Origin: Leptoclinus maculatus
Taxonomy: Eukaryota > Chordata > Actinopteri > Perciformes > Stichaeidae
Assembly (NCBI GenBank): GCA_032191485.1
Contig: JAVDOI010000073.1
Location: forward strand, 551,909 to 615,908
Length of the DNA stretch: 64,000 bases
Reading direction: 5' to 3'
The notes below the pieces were generated by a model, which worked only from the letters and a program-made list of their open reading frames with translations, was not told where the DNA came from and searched no databases. Both the position numbers and the translations under genes were made by a program. The stretch's first letter is position 1; each line of letters opens with the position of its first letter. Shown in pieces: positions 1 through 38,600 of this stretch.

Positions 1-799
1 ACAGTGTGGGCGATGCCGCTGCATGCCGTGCTGTTGGTGAAGTTTATTTGGTGCTTAAGAAGCTTCTGGATGTGTTCAATACATTACCATGGCACATATT
101 GTATGGACTCACCATTCTGAATCATGTTGGTGTGCTTAGGTTTGACTTGCTCCCATGTCCTCTTGATGGTTAAACTACATGGGGGTTAAAGCTCTCATCA
201 TGATATGACAGTGGTATTAGTACACCATAGCATATCATTACTGTACTCATGATGAGAAGAGAGAGAATCACACAAGTTCTCTTCACTGCTTCAGTTGATT
301 GAATGTCTGATTATGAATAATAAACATACTGATCCATACACAGATTCACACACATATTCAAACTCCTAGTTCTATATGTGATCTACACATACATGTATAT
401 ACACATGTATAGTATGATACATGAGCGCATACAGTACATATATCCTCATAAGTATCTATTGATTCCTATCTATTAGATACTCGTTGGGCTTGTTTTATCT
501 ACTTATTGTGAAAGAGTTGAGATGATTATTTCCTCTATAAGATCTCATTGATGATGCATTCCATTAAGCCTACTGACGCACATTTAAAGACATATCATCT
601 GATTGATTGGGGTGATGAAGTAGGACGGACACGCCCACTTATCCTGATGACTGAGGTCTGGTTCAACTTAACGAGACTGTTTGAGCTGATCAGCCTTTGA
701 GGAACCGAGATATCCTGACTTCAATCATCGGGTTAATTTAAGCTGCTAATAGGACATTTGATGGACTCAGTTGAACCACGTACGAGGAACGGGGCCCTG
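1..799 (-). mobile_element. Harbinger-like non-autonomous element, copy A (cut by window edge)
   Basis: Bases 1-796 are a near-perfect reverse complement of 1458-2253, with a handful of mismatches in the stretches compared. Its inner terminus reads CGAGGAACGGGGCC followed by CTG at 797-799, the same terminus and 3-bp flank as the complete copy at 1458-2592. It lies 30 bp past the donor of CTC1 exon 22, in the next intron. The outer end is outside the window. A 3-bp CTG flank and the terminal inverted repeat suggest the PIF/Harbinger superfamily; that assignment is inference. No coding capacity is seen. Confidence 0.6.
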
Positions 800-828
800 G
801 TGAGAGTACAGTGATTATAGGTCAGTAC

Positions 829-27603
<26,775 letters not shown>

Positions 27604-29059
27604 CAGCACCGTGACGTCACTGACGGCTGATCTCAGTATCGATTACTTGTTGAACATCAAAGCGTTCAGAGAGCCACGCTGTAAACAAACACGTCACTCT
27701 TCAGAGAGCCACGCTGTACACAAACACGCAGCGATCCCGCGGGGAAAAGCCCTCAAAGTCTACTTCCTGTTGAACTACGGTGTCCGCAGAGGCTCAGAGC
27801 ACACGGAGAGTTTGGTCCGCGTTTTATTCATAAATATATAATTAATTAATAAACAATCAACAGACCATAATATCTCTGTTTTCTATAATTAGATAATTAC
27901 ATTTTATGAATTGTTAAAACTTTTAAATAAATCACACAAGTGGACCATAAAGATTATTTAATTTAAAATATATTCATATTATAATACCAACATAATAAAT
28001 TATGATTATAATAATAAACATAATAAATAATAATAATGATGAACATCATAAAATATGATAATAATGATAAACATAATATATAATAATAATAAATATGATA
28101 TTAAGGATAAACATAATAAATAATAATAATGATAAACTTCATAAATAATAATAATGTCAAACATAATAAATTATAATAATAATAAACATAATACATTATG
28201 ATAAAATATGAAAAAATGATAAACATAATAAACATTATAAATAATGATAGATATAATAAAATATGATGATAATAATAATAAACATAATAAATGATAATGA
28301 TGATGAACATCATAAAATATGATAATAATGATAAACGTAATATATAATAATAATAAATATGATATTAAGGATAAACATAATAAATAATAATAATGATAAA
28401 CATAATAAATAATAATAAACATAATAAATGATAATAAATATAAGGGTTTATGTCTGGTCATGTACATCATAATGATAATAATAATAAATATAATAAATAA
28501 TAATAAATATAAGGGTCTGGTGATGTACATAATAAACACAAACTCTGACCAACATGGAATGTAAATGTGACATAGATAATAAAATCATAATTCAGTGTTA
28601 TATCAGTTAGATAATACAATCATATTTTAGTGTTGTAACAGTTAGATAATAAAATCATATTTTAGAGTTATAATATTTTAGTGTTAACATCATACAGTCA
28701 CAAACATAACCAGCATCTTCTTCTCTCTGCCGCTGTGTGTGGCCCCTCCCCCTCCTCTTCACCCATTGGCTGGTTGATTTGACAAACATCCATTCTGACC
28801 AATTGGACGCAGAAGCACAAACTAGCTCCACCCAGCTGTAAGTGTGGAGTTCCCGCCCTGCTGGCGTTGCTGGGCAGGCGGAGCCGTGTAGCAACGAGTT
28901 TTGACCTGCGGCCCCGTGATCCAATCACAGACGAGTACTCAATCGAGCTCCGCCCAGGTTGGCCCGGCCGTGTTCCCGCCCTCTGGATAGGAATGACCAA
29001 CGGGGGCGTTACCGGGGGGCGTGGCAGAGCTCGAGCTCGAATCATTTAAAAAAAGACCC
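27604..29059. promoter_or_regulatory. Divergent CTC1/HMGB intergenic region
   Basis: The CTC1 start codon (27603, minus) and the HMGB leader exon (about 29060, plus) face away from each other. Next to CTC1 is a duplicated leader piece (AGAGAGCCACGCTGTAAACA at about 27669 and again near 27703). 27840-28560 is low-complexity ATAATAATGATAAACATAAT DNA. 28720-29040 is GC-rich with CCAATCACAG (28920) and ATTTAAAAAAAG (29044), a plausible HMGB core promoter. Confidence 0.5.
27840..28560. repeat. AT-rich low-complexity repeat (AAACATAATAAATAATAATA)
   Basis: Irregular tandem ATAAACATAATAAATAATAA and AATGATAAAC units of about 20-30 bp, with two longer duplicated blocks (28021-28140 resembles 28294-28410). 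No gene is seen. Confidence 0.85.
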
Positions 29060-29189
29060 GACGTCTCCAGTCGCTGCTTCAGCCCCCAAACAACAACAAG
29101 AACCGACCCACTGTCTGCTTCAGCCACAACAACAAAACACAGAAAACTGATCCAGAGTCTGCTTCAGCCTGCAGCCGGCCCTCCACACA
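29060..29189 (+). other. Candidate non-coding exon 1 of the HMGB gene
   Basis: GC-rich promoter sequence is followed by GCTTCAGCC-repeat leader sequence ending in CTCCACACA/GTGAGTAC, a strong donor at 29190. Vertebrate HMGB1/2/3 genes have a non-coding first exon and a start codon in exon 2, which fits the acceptor at 30820. The 5' end is a guess. Confidence 0.5.
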
Positions 29190-29746
29190 GTGAGTACAGC
29201 TGGCCTGGGGTCACATTTATCACGTTTATCACAATGAGCGGCCTCTGATTTACTCTGCAGAATCCTGTCATAAAAAGGTCCGTGAAGAAAGATGGACAAA
29301 CAGGAATAAAATGGCCGCTGCTCGGGTCAGAACGTGTCGGGTCGTGATAAGTGTTCTTATGTCTGAACCTGTCTGTTTGTCTCTCTGTGGACTGTTCGTT
29401 ACGTGTCGTTGTAAACACGAAACGCCCATTAAAGAGTGTGACTACAGGACATAGCCGGGTCCCGTCGACGCAACGCTGACCTCTCCAGAGGATAGACGTG
29501 CCCTATGTTGTAAATGCGTAGCTGAGCGTTCTGAGCAGATTTACGTTGCAAACACACGCGTGTCTCTGTGGTTGAACGGTGATATATAACTATATTATTT
29601 ATAGATATAACTAGTCTGTTGTGGGTTATAACCGGTGTGTGATTTTAAACATGGGGTGTTTTTCTCCGCCTGCTAGCTAACGTTAGCATGCTGCTAGCGG
29701 AGGGGGATGGGCCGGCTAGCTCCACTGAAGGGCGGGAAAGCAAATG

Positions 29747-30022
29747 GTGGCTCATTGTTCTGTCGGAGCTAGCCTCTTAGCACGGCTAAGCTAACTGCAG
29801 CAGTAGTCATTGTTCTGTGGGAGCTAGCTTGTTAGCACTGCTAAGCTAACTACACCAGTAGTCATTGTTCTGTGGGAGCTAGCTTGTTAGCACTGCTAAG
29901 CTAACTGCACCAGTAGTCATTGTTCTGTGGAAGCTAGCTTGTTAGCACTGCTAAGCTAACTGCACCAGTAGTCATTGTTCTGTGGGAGCTAGCCTGTTAG
30001 CACGGCTAAGCTAACTGCAGCA
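29747..30022. repeat. 55-bp tandem repeat, HMGB intron 1
   Basis: Five copies of GTCATTGTTCTGTGGGAGCT plus AGCTTGTTAGCACTGCTAAG plus CTAACTGCACCAGTA. Each contains near-palindromic GCTAGC/GCTAAGC motifs. Confidence 0.9.
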
Positions 30023-30829
30023 GTCAATGGACGTCCATAGAAGACGCGCTAGCTTTAGTCTTCGTTCATCTCTACGGCTCATAGACCTCCATTCACAGGC
30101 GGAGCGGAGGGACCGGGCGGGGGGACGTGGAGGCACCGTCCCGGACCAGAAGAGGGTCCGGACTAGCTCGGTCTGGTTCATGGGCCTCCTCGATCCTCGG
30201 ATGATAAAATGGACCCCACTTTGTTCTCTTTGTTATTCACAATCAGCGCGTGAGACCAGCCGTTATTTAACGGACATTTAACGGAGACTTCCTATTGGAC
30301 GACGGACAGACTGGATGTGATCTTTAAACATGATTATTAATAAAACTTATTAAAACATTATGACTAAAACCAGACATGTAGGTTAAAGGGTCATTCCACA
30401 CAGATGGTTTTACATGTTTTAAATCAAACTAATTATAGATTATTGATCCATTTGTTGTTGTTAATGTGTTTAGTTTAAATATGAAACATAATTATCTATT
30501 GATTGATCATAAACCCTTTTATCATAATGCATCAATAATCATTACATCACAACAATCATCTCTATTTTAACATTTCATGAATCAAATGATTAATTTATTA
30601 ACTGATGAATATGATCAGCAGGTTGAACTGTGAACCTGTTTTGATGGATGGACAAAATATTAATACTTAACATAGTTAAGTGTTATTAATGAGTTAGTTG
30701 TAATTTGTAACGGACATTGTGTCCGATGTGATGAGCATAAAATATACTATTACTGTAAATCCATCAGAAGTGAACACCGTTGTTTTAATGTCTATCTGTC
30801 CTCTCGTCTCCGTCCATCAGGACGCCAGT

Positions 30830-32813
30830 ATGATGCGTAAAGACGTCAACAAGCCGAAGGGGAAGACGTCAGCGTACGCCTTCTTCGTCCAGACGTGTAG
30901 AGAAGAACACCGCAAGAAACACCCGGAGCAGTCCGTCAACTTCGCTGAGTTCTCCAAGAAGTGCTCCGAGAGATGGAAGGTGAGACAGGTGGACGGGTAG
31001 ACGGAGACAAGTGAGACGGGTAGACGGAGACAAGTGAGACGGGTAGACGGAGACAAGTGAGACGGGTAGACGGAGACAAGTGAGACGGGTAGACAGAGAC
31101 AGGTGAGACGGGTAGACGGGTAGACGGAGACAGGTGAGACGGGTAGACGGAGACAGGTGAGACGGGTAGACGGAGACATGTGAGACGGGTAGACGGAGAC
31201 AGGTGAGACGGGTAGACGGAGACAAGTGAGACTGGTAGACGGAGACAGGTGAGACGGGTAGACGGAGACAAGTGAGACGGGTAGACGGAGACAGGTGAGA
31301 CGGGTAGATGGAGACATGTGAGACGGGTAGACGGAGACAGGTGAGACGGGTAGACGGAGACAAGTGAGACGGGTAGACGGAGACATGTGAGACGGGTAGA
31401 CGGAGACATGTGAGACGGGTAGACGGAGACAAGTGAGACGGGTAGACGGAGACAGGTGGAGTGAGACGGGTAGACGGAGACATGTGAGACGGGTAGACGG
31501 AGACAAGTGAGACGGGTAGACGGAGACATGTGAGACGGGTAGACGGAGACAGGTGGAGTGAGACGGGTAGACGGAGACATGTGAGACGGGTAGACGGAGA
31601 CATGTGAGACGGGTAGACGGAGACATGTGAGACGGGTAGACGGAGACATGTGAGACGGGTAGACGGAGACATGTGAGACGGGTAGACGGAGACATGTGAG
31701 ACGGGTAGACGGAGACATGCGAGATGGGTAGACGGAGACAGGTGGAGTGAGACGGAGACATGTGAGACGGGTAGACGGAGACATGTGAGACGGGTAGACG
31801 GAGACATGTGAGACGGGTAGACGGAGACAAGTGAGACGGGTAGACGGAGACAAGTGAGACGGGTAGACGGAGACATGTGAGACGGGTAGACGGAGACAGG
31901 TGAGACGGGTAGACGGAGACATGTGAGACGGGTAGACGGAGACAGGTGAGACGGGTAGACATGTATACACATATAATTCATACACATGTTCATGTTGTTT
32001 CAGGGTCTGACTGCTTTAGATAAGAAGTGTTTCGAGGACATGGCGAAGGCCGATAAGGTGCGTTACAACAATGACATGAGAGACTACATCCCACCCAAAG
32101 GCTTCGGGAAGAGGGGTCGCAAGAAGAAAGACCCCAACGCCCCCAAGAGACCCCCGTACGTGTTCAGACCTCCAGACCTGTGTTCCTGACTGAGCCTCCA
32201 TGCTGCTCCTCCCGGTCTACCTGTCTAACCTTCACACACCTGTGTGTGTGTGTGTGTGTGTTGCAGGTCTGCGTTCTTTGTGTTCTGCGGCGAGTACCGA
32301 CCCAGTGTGAAGCAGCAGTACCCGGGTCTGTCTATAGGAGACTGTGCCAAGAGGCTGGGAGAGCTGTGGAGCAAACAGACCCAGACTGACAAAGTGCCCT
32401 TTGAGGAGAAGGCCCAGAAACTACGGGAGAAATACGACCGGGTGAGTGGCTCTGAGGGGGAGAGGGGGAGAGAGGGAGGGGGGTGAGACGGGTAGAGAGT
32501 AGTGGATGTGTCCACTCAGCTTTAACATCATTTTCATTATTAGAGACTGTAAACATCAGTTGTTACCATTTGTGTCGTGACCGCTTGTTATGACTGTTAT
32601 TACTGTGTTATGACTGTACAGTGAAGAGACTCTGAAGCTAACTACCCGTCTGTCCTACAGGACATGGTGGCGTACCGCGGCGGTGGAACAACAACAACAA
32701 CAACAACAACAACAACTTATGCCAGGAACCCCGGATCTTCAGCTCAGGGAGGACAAGAAGAGGAGGATGACGAGGGAGAGGAGGATGACGATGATGACGA
32801 TGATGACGAGTAG
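30830..32813 (+). CDS. HMGB-type high-mobility-group protein (HMGB2/HMGB3-like), two HMG boxes
   Basis: Non-histone chromatin protein that bends DNA through two HMG boxes. Coding exons are 30830-30979, 32004-32155, 32267-32441 and 32661-32813, with consistent phases, giving 209 aa. Box A spans about residues 8-80 (KPKGKTSAYAFFVQTCREEH, EFSKKCSERWK), box B about 93-165 (KKKDPNAPKRPPSAFFVFC, PGLSIGDCAKRLGELW). The acidic tail is 192-209 (EEEDDEGEEDDDDDDDDE). The KPKGK and SAYAFFVQT spellings look HMGB3-like, VNFAEFSKKC fits both, so I give no symbol. Oddities: the lysine-rich linker normal between box B and tail is replaced by a glycine run and ten threonines (residues 169-178) encoded by (ACA)n, and the acidic tail is short. 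There are two in-frame ATGs, 30830 and 30833. Intron 2 holds a minisatellite that starts at the exon 2 donor. Confidence 0.93.
30980..31963. repeat. 22-bp minisatellite starting at the HMGB exon 2 donor
   Basis: Unit GTGAGACGGGTAGACGGAGA plus CA, about 45 copies, with AAG/AGG/ATG variants before GTGAGAC and a few GTGGAGTGAGAC units. The first unit is the splice donor itself: TGGAAG/GTGAGACAGG. Every copy keeps a GTGAGA donor-like hexamer. It ends 40 bp before the exon 3 acceptor (32003). Confidence 0.93.
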
Positions 32814-33334
32814 AGAGGAAGGTGTGTGTGTCTGTGTGTGTGTGTGTGTGTCTCAGAAGGTTCACCTGTATTAAGCATCAAGACTCGTCTGCTGAACGTT
32901 TACGACTTTAACTGTAAAAACAGAAGACGTTTGATACTTTAGTGAGAATAGAACATGAATCTATGATGATGGTCACATGACCACACTGAGTCTATAAACA
33001 TTTAATGTGATTTTAAACTTTTAATCATCTGTTCTGAACCAGACAGGTCGCTCTGAAACACACACACGGTGTGGTTGGTTGAGTGTGTGTGTGTGTGTGT
33101 GAGGTCATCGGATGTTAAACTGTTGAACAACAGTACAGTAACCCGCCCCCCCCTCACTGTTACCATGGTTACCCCAGCACCCTCCCCCGTGTGGTACCAT
33201 GGAAACCTAAGCCCCCCTTCCTGCTCTTCATCATCACGATGATGATGATGATGTTGTTGTTTTTTATTTTCTTACTGGAGGTTTATTGGATGTTTTTTCT
33301 GTTCTTTGTTCACTGTCAGTGTAGAAACTTTTAT

Positions 33335-33340
33335 AATAAA
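33335..33340 (+). terminator. Polyadenylation signal of the HMGB gene
   Basis: AATAAA about 520 bp after the stop codon. The 3' UTR between contains (TG)n at 33083-33102 and a (GAT)n tract at 33237-33251. Confidence 0.6.
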
Positions 33341-33706
33341 ACGACCAACTGAGGGAAACAACACTCGTCTCTTTGTCTTCTTCACCGTCTGTCCGTCTGT
33401 CAAACTGTACACCCGACTCTCCCACTGTCTGTCCTCCCCGTGGACCCTGACCCTTGTGTTTCCACACAGCTGTCCCTCATGTCGTTGGAGAGTCTGACGT
33501 GGTTCAGTGTAACACGTGGTTCTGAGCTCTACAGATCAGAGATTATCTTCTCATGTTATCCAACATGTCACTGGAGTGATGTAACACTCTTCTCTCTGGA
33601 CTAAAGAAAGGTGACATCACAACACCACCACACAAAGAGGGCGTGGCCTCATGACGCAACATCAATACCTAAAATTAATCATTTCAACTTGTGTGAGAAA
33701 TTATGA

Positions 33707-34095
33707 AAATTGGAGGTTGTAGTCTTTGAACCAGGACGTGTGGTGGGTTGTAGTCTTTGAACCAGGACGTGTGGCAGGTTGTAGTCTTTGAACCAGGACG
33801 TGTGGCGGGTTGTAGTCTTTGAACCAGGACGTGTGGTGGGTTGTAGTCTTTGAACCAGGACGTGTGGCGGGTTGTAGTCTTTGAACCAGGACGTGTGGCG
33901 GGTTGTAGTCTTTGAACCAGGACGTGTGGCAGGTTGTAGTCTTTGAACCAGGACGTGTGGCGGGTTGTAGTCTTTGAACCAGGACGTGTGGCGGGTTGTA
34001 GTCTTTGAACCAGGACGTGTGGCGGGTTGTAGTCTTTGAACCAGGACGTGTGGCGGGTTGTAGTCTTTGAACCAGGAAGTGTGGCAGGTTGTATC
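33707..34095. repeat. 31-bp minisatellite between convergent HMGB and atp1b2
   Basis: Unit GGTTGTAGTCTTTGAACCAG plus GACGTGTGGCG, 12 copies with GGT/GCA/GCG variants. It lies between the two 3' ends. Confidence 0.93.
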
Positions 34096-34140
34096 CTGTC
34101 TCTATTAACCACGCAGACGGTTGTTTTTGTAGTTTTTCTT

Positions 34141-34146
34141 TTTATT
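34141..34146 (-). terminator. Candidate polyadenylation signal of atp1b2
   Basis: TTTATT on the plus strand is AATAAA on the minus strand, about 770 bp after the stop codon. The 3' UTR between has no array. TTTATTTTATTT gives overlapping options, so the choice is tentative. Confidence 0.4.
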
Positions 34147-34911
34147 TTATTTGTTTAAACAGGACATTTTCAGGCAGGATAAATCAACCAATCACAAAGA
34201 AGTATCGTATGACATCATACAGCAGGACGATCTGACTCTTTATAGGAAGACGATTGGTTGAGAGCAGTACAGGTGGGGAGGGGCGTGTCCAGGTGGCAAG
34301 ACGAGTGATTGACAGGTGAGGACACAGAGGTGGTGTGTCACACGGCCTGGTTGTCATGGTAACAGTTGTCATACTCGCATGATGATGACAATAAACAAAG
34401 AAATCAAAAACACACGTAATGACTTCCTAACTCATCAACTAAGTTCACTAAGTCCTTAAGTTACTAATCAACCAACGAGACAAAACAAAAGATGTGACAT
34501 CAACATGTTGCTATGGTTACTAAAGCTAGCGTCTGATTGGCCGTGGATTCAGCTGCTTCCATGGCAACACACAAGGAGAACGACCAGTTAAAATAACCGG
34601 TAAAACTCTGTTTACAAAAGACAAACACTCTATCGTAAATAACCCAAATAAATAAATAAACATGTAATAAATATGTGACTAGATAAACTGATCAGCTGTG
34701 AGATCAATACTTTGATCTTCATGCAGATTGAATGATGGAGGTGAAGTCAGTCCATCCTATGTGACATCACAGCTGGTGTGTGTGCTGATTGGTCGGTTTG
34801 AGGGTCAGAAATACAAAACGAGACGACAATCGGTCCATAATCAAAGGTTACAAATACTTAAAAATAGAGGGTCAGTAAACGCATCGTAGATAAATACACG
34901 CGTGTGTGTGT

Positions 34912-35593
34912 CTATTTGTCGTTGATTCTCAGTTTGAAGGAAACCCGTCCAGCGAACTTGTCTCTCTCGCTTCCTTCGGCGAGAGTGTTGGAGTTGATTT
35001 TACACTCGACGTCGATGTCGGTGTTCAGAGAGGCGTTCAGGAACTTCACGGCCACAAGCGGCTGAGTGTAGTTTACCTGAGACATTGAACACATCACACA
35101 CTTATTATATGACATCACTGTCGTCAGTATAGTCTCACTCATTCAATAAGGAACTAATATGTACCTGAGACCATGATTCTACTGGATCCAACTGGGTCTA
35201 CTGGATCCAAGTGATCTACTGGGTCTACTGGATCCAACTGGGTCTACTGATCTACTGGATCTACTGGAACTACTGGATCCAACTGGTCTACTGGATCTAG
35301 TGGATCTAACTGATCCACTGTGTCTCATGGATCTGCTCTACTGGATCCTTATGAGATGAACACGATTGATTTACTGAAATAGATCTAGGAGGATCCATGA
35401 GATGAATATGATCTACAGTGTGTTGAGCTTGTTACCTGAGCTTTCTTGCCGTAGTACGGGTAGTACATGAGGTTAAAGGTCCCGTTAGGAGGGTAGTACG
35501 CCAGAGGTCCGATCTTATCACCATCCTCCCTCTGCAAACACACACACACACATAGAGAGACACGCACATACACACACACACACAGAGAGAGAG

Positions 35594-35624
<31 letters not shown>

Positions 35625-38600
35625 GATCAATACCTCAGTTCAGACAGAAACCTTAACCAAGAGAGCTTCTGTTGATGTTCTACATTGTGTCTCTGTGGTT
35701 CTACATTGTGACTGTGGTTCTATGTTGTGAATCTGTGGTTCTATGTTGTGTCTCTGTGGTTCTACGTTGTGTCTCTGTGGTTCTATGTTGTGAGTCTGGT
35801 TCTACGTTGTGTCTCTGTGGTTCTACGTTGTGAATCTGTGGTTCTACATTGTGTCTCTGTGGTTCTACATTGTGACTGGTTCTATGTTGTGAATCTGTGG
35901 TTCTATGTTGTGTCTCTGTGGTTCTACAATGTGAATCTGTGGTTCTACGTTGTGTCTCTGTGGTTCTATGTTGTGAGTCTGGTTCTACGTTGTGAATCTG
36001 TGGTTCTACATTAGGAATCTGTGGTTCTACATTGACTCTGTGGTTCTACGTTGTGAATCTGTGGTTCTACATTGTGTCTCTGTGGTTCTACGTTGCGAAT
36101 CTGTGGTTCTACGTTGTGTCTCTGTGGTTCTATGTTGTGAGTCTGTGGTTCTACGTTGTGAATCTGTGGTTCTACATTGACTCTGTGGTTCTACGTTGTG
36201 AATCTGTGGTTCTACGTTGTGACTGTGGTTCTACATTGTAACTGTGGTTCTACGTTGTGACTATGTGGTTCTACGTTGTGAATCTGTGGTTCTACGTTGT
36301 GTCTCTGTGGTTCTACGTTGTGAGTCTGTGGTTCTACGTTGTGAATCTGTGGTTCTAAATTATGAATCTGTGGTTCTACATTGACTCTGTGGTTCTACGT
36401 TGTGAATCTGTGGTTCTACATTGTGTCTCTGTGGTTCTACGTTGTGACTCTGTGGTTCTATGTTGTGACTCTGTGGTTCTACGTTGTGACTCTGTGGTTC
36501 TATGTTGTGACTCTGTGGTTCTACATGTTGTCTCTGGTTCTAGGTTCTACAATCTTCTTTTCTACTGTTCTTACCCACTCATCTTCCTCCACTCTGTACC
36601 TCTGATGATGGAAGGATGACAAGATGGAGACAGCAGATGAGATGGACGGACAGACAGACAAAGGTTCTGGACCACCGTGGGAACGTCTACATCCTGTTGA
36701 CGTGATGTTGGCACGTTGTCCGTCTACTAGAAGTTCTCCTCTCTAAAGAGAACGTCTACATCCTGTTGACGTGATGGTGGCACGTTGTCCGTCTACTAGA
36801 AGTTCTCCTCTCTAAAGAGAACGTCTACATCCTGTTGACGTGATGTTGGCATGTTGTTCGTCTACTAGAAGTTCTCCTCTCTAAAGAGAACGTCTGCATC
36901 CTGTTGACGTGATGGTGACACGTTGTTCGTCTACTAGAAGTTCTCCTCTCTAAAGAGAACGTCTACATCCTGTTGACGTGATGGTGGCACGTTGTCCGTC
37001 TACTAGAAGTTCTCTCTAAAGAGAACGTCTGCATCCTGTTGACGTGATGGTGGCACGTTGTTCGTCTACTAGAAGTTCTCCTCTCTAAAGAGAACGTCTA
37101 CATCCTGTTGACGTGATGGTGGCACGTTGTCCGTCTACTAGAAGTTCTCTCTAAAGAGAACGTCTGCATCCTGTTGACGTGATGGTGGCACGTTGTTCGT
37201 CTACTAGAAGTTCTCCTCTCTAAAGAGAACGTCTACATCCTGTTGACGTGATGGTGGCACGTTGTCCGTCTACTAGAAGTTCTCCTCTCTAATGAGAACG
37301 TCTACATCCTGTTGACGTGATGTTGGCACGTTGTCCGTCTACTAGAAGTTCTCCTCTCTAAAGAGAACGTCTACATCCTGTTGACGTGATGTTGGCACGT
37401 TGTCCGTCTACTAGAAGTTCTCTCCAAAGAGAACGTCTACATCCTGTTGACGTGATGGTGGCACGTTGTTCGTCTACTAGAAGTTCTCCTCTCTAAAGAG
37501 AACGTCTACATCCTGTTGACGTGATGGTGACACGTTGTTCGTCTACTAGAAGTTCTCCTCTCTAAAGAGAACGTCTACATCCTGTTGACGTGATGGTGAC
37601 ACGTTGTCCGTCTACTAGAAGTTCTCTCTAATGAGAACGTCTGCATCCTGTTGACGTGATGGTGGCACGTTGTCCGTCTACTAGAAGTTCTCTCTAAAGA
37701 GAACGTCTACATCCTGTTGACGTGATGGTGGCACGTTGTCCGTCTACTAGAAGTTCTCTCTAAAGAGAACGTCTACATCCTGTTGACGTGATGGTGACAC
37801 GTTGTCCGTCTACTAGAAGTTCTCTCTAATGAGAACGTCTGCATCCTGTTGACGTGATGGTGGCACGTTGTCCGTCTACTAGAAGTTCTCCTCTCTAATG
37901 AGAACGTCTACATCCTGTTGACGTGATGGTGGCACGTTGTCCGTCTACTAGAAGTTCTCCTCTCTAATGAGAACGTCTACATCCTGTTGACGTGATGGTG
38001 ACACGTTGTTCGTCTACAAGAAGTTCTCTCTAAAGAGAACGTCTACATCCTGTTGACGTGATGTTGGCACGTTGTTCGTCTACAAGAAGTTCTCCTCTCT
38101 AATGAGAACGTCTACATCCTGATGACGTGATGGTGACACGTTGTTCGTCTACAAGAAGTTCTCCTCTCTAATGAGAACGTCTGCATCCTGTTGACGTGAT
38201 GGTGACACGTTGTTCGTCTATAAGAAGTTCTCCTCTCTAAAGAGAACGTCTACATCCTGTTGACGTGATGGTGGCACGTTGTCCGTCTACTAGAAGTTCT
38301 CCTCTCTAATGAGAACGTCTACATCCTGTTGACGTGATGGTGGCACGTTGTCCGTCTACTAGAAGTTCTCCTCTCTAATGAGAACGTCTACATCCTGTTG
38401 ACGTGATGGTGGCACGTTGTCCGTCTACTAGAAGTTCTCTCTAAAGAGAACGTCTACATCCTGTTGACGTGATGGTGACACGTTGTCCGTCTACTAGAAG
38501 TTCTCCTCTCTAATGAGAACGTCTACATCCTGATGACGTGATGGTGACACGTTGTTCGTCTACAAGAAGTTCTCCTCTCTAATGAGAACGTCTGCATCCT

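Noticed and set aside
27840..28560. AT-rich tract as a replication origin or matrix attachment region
   Set aside because: Only base composition supports it; there is no specific motif.
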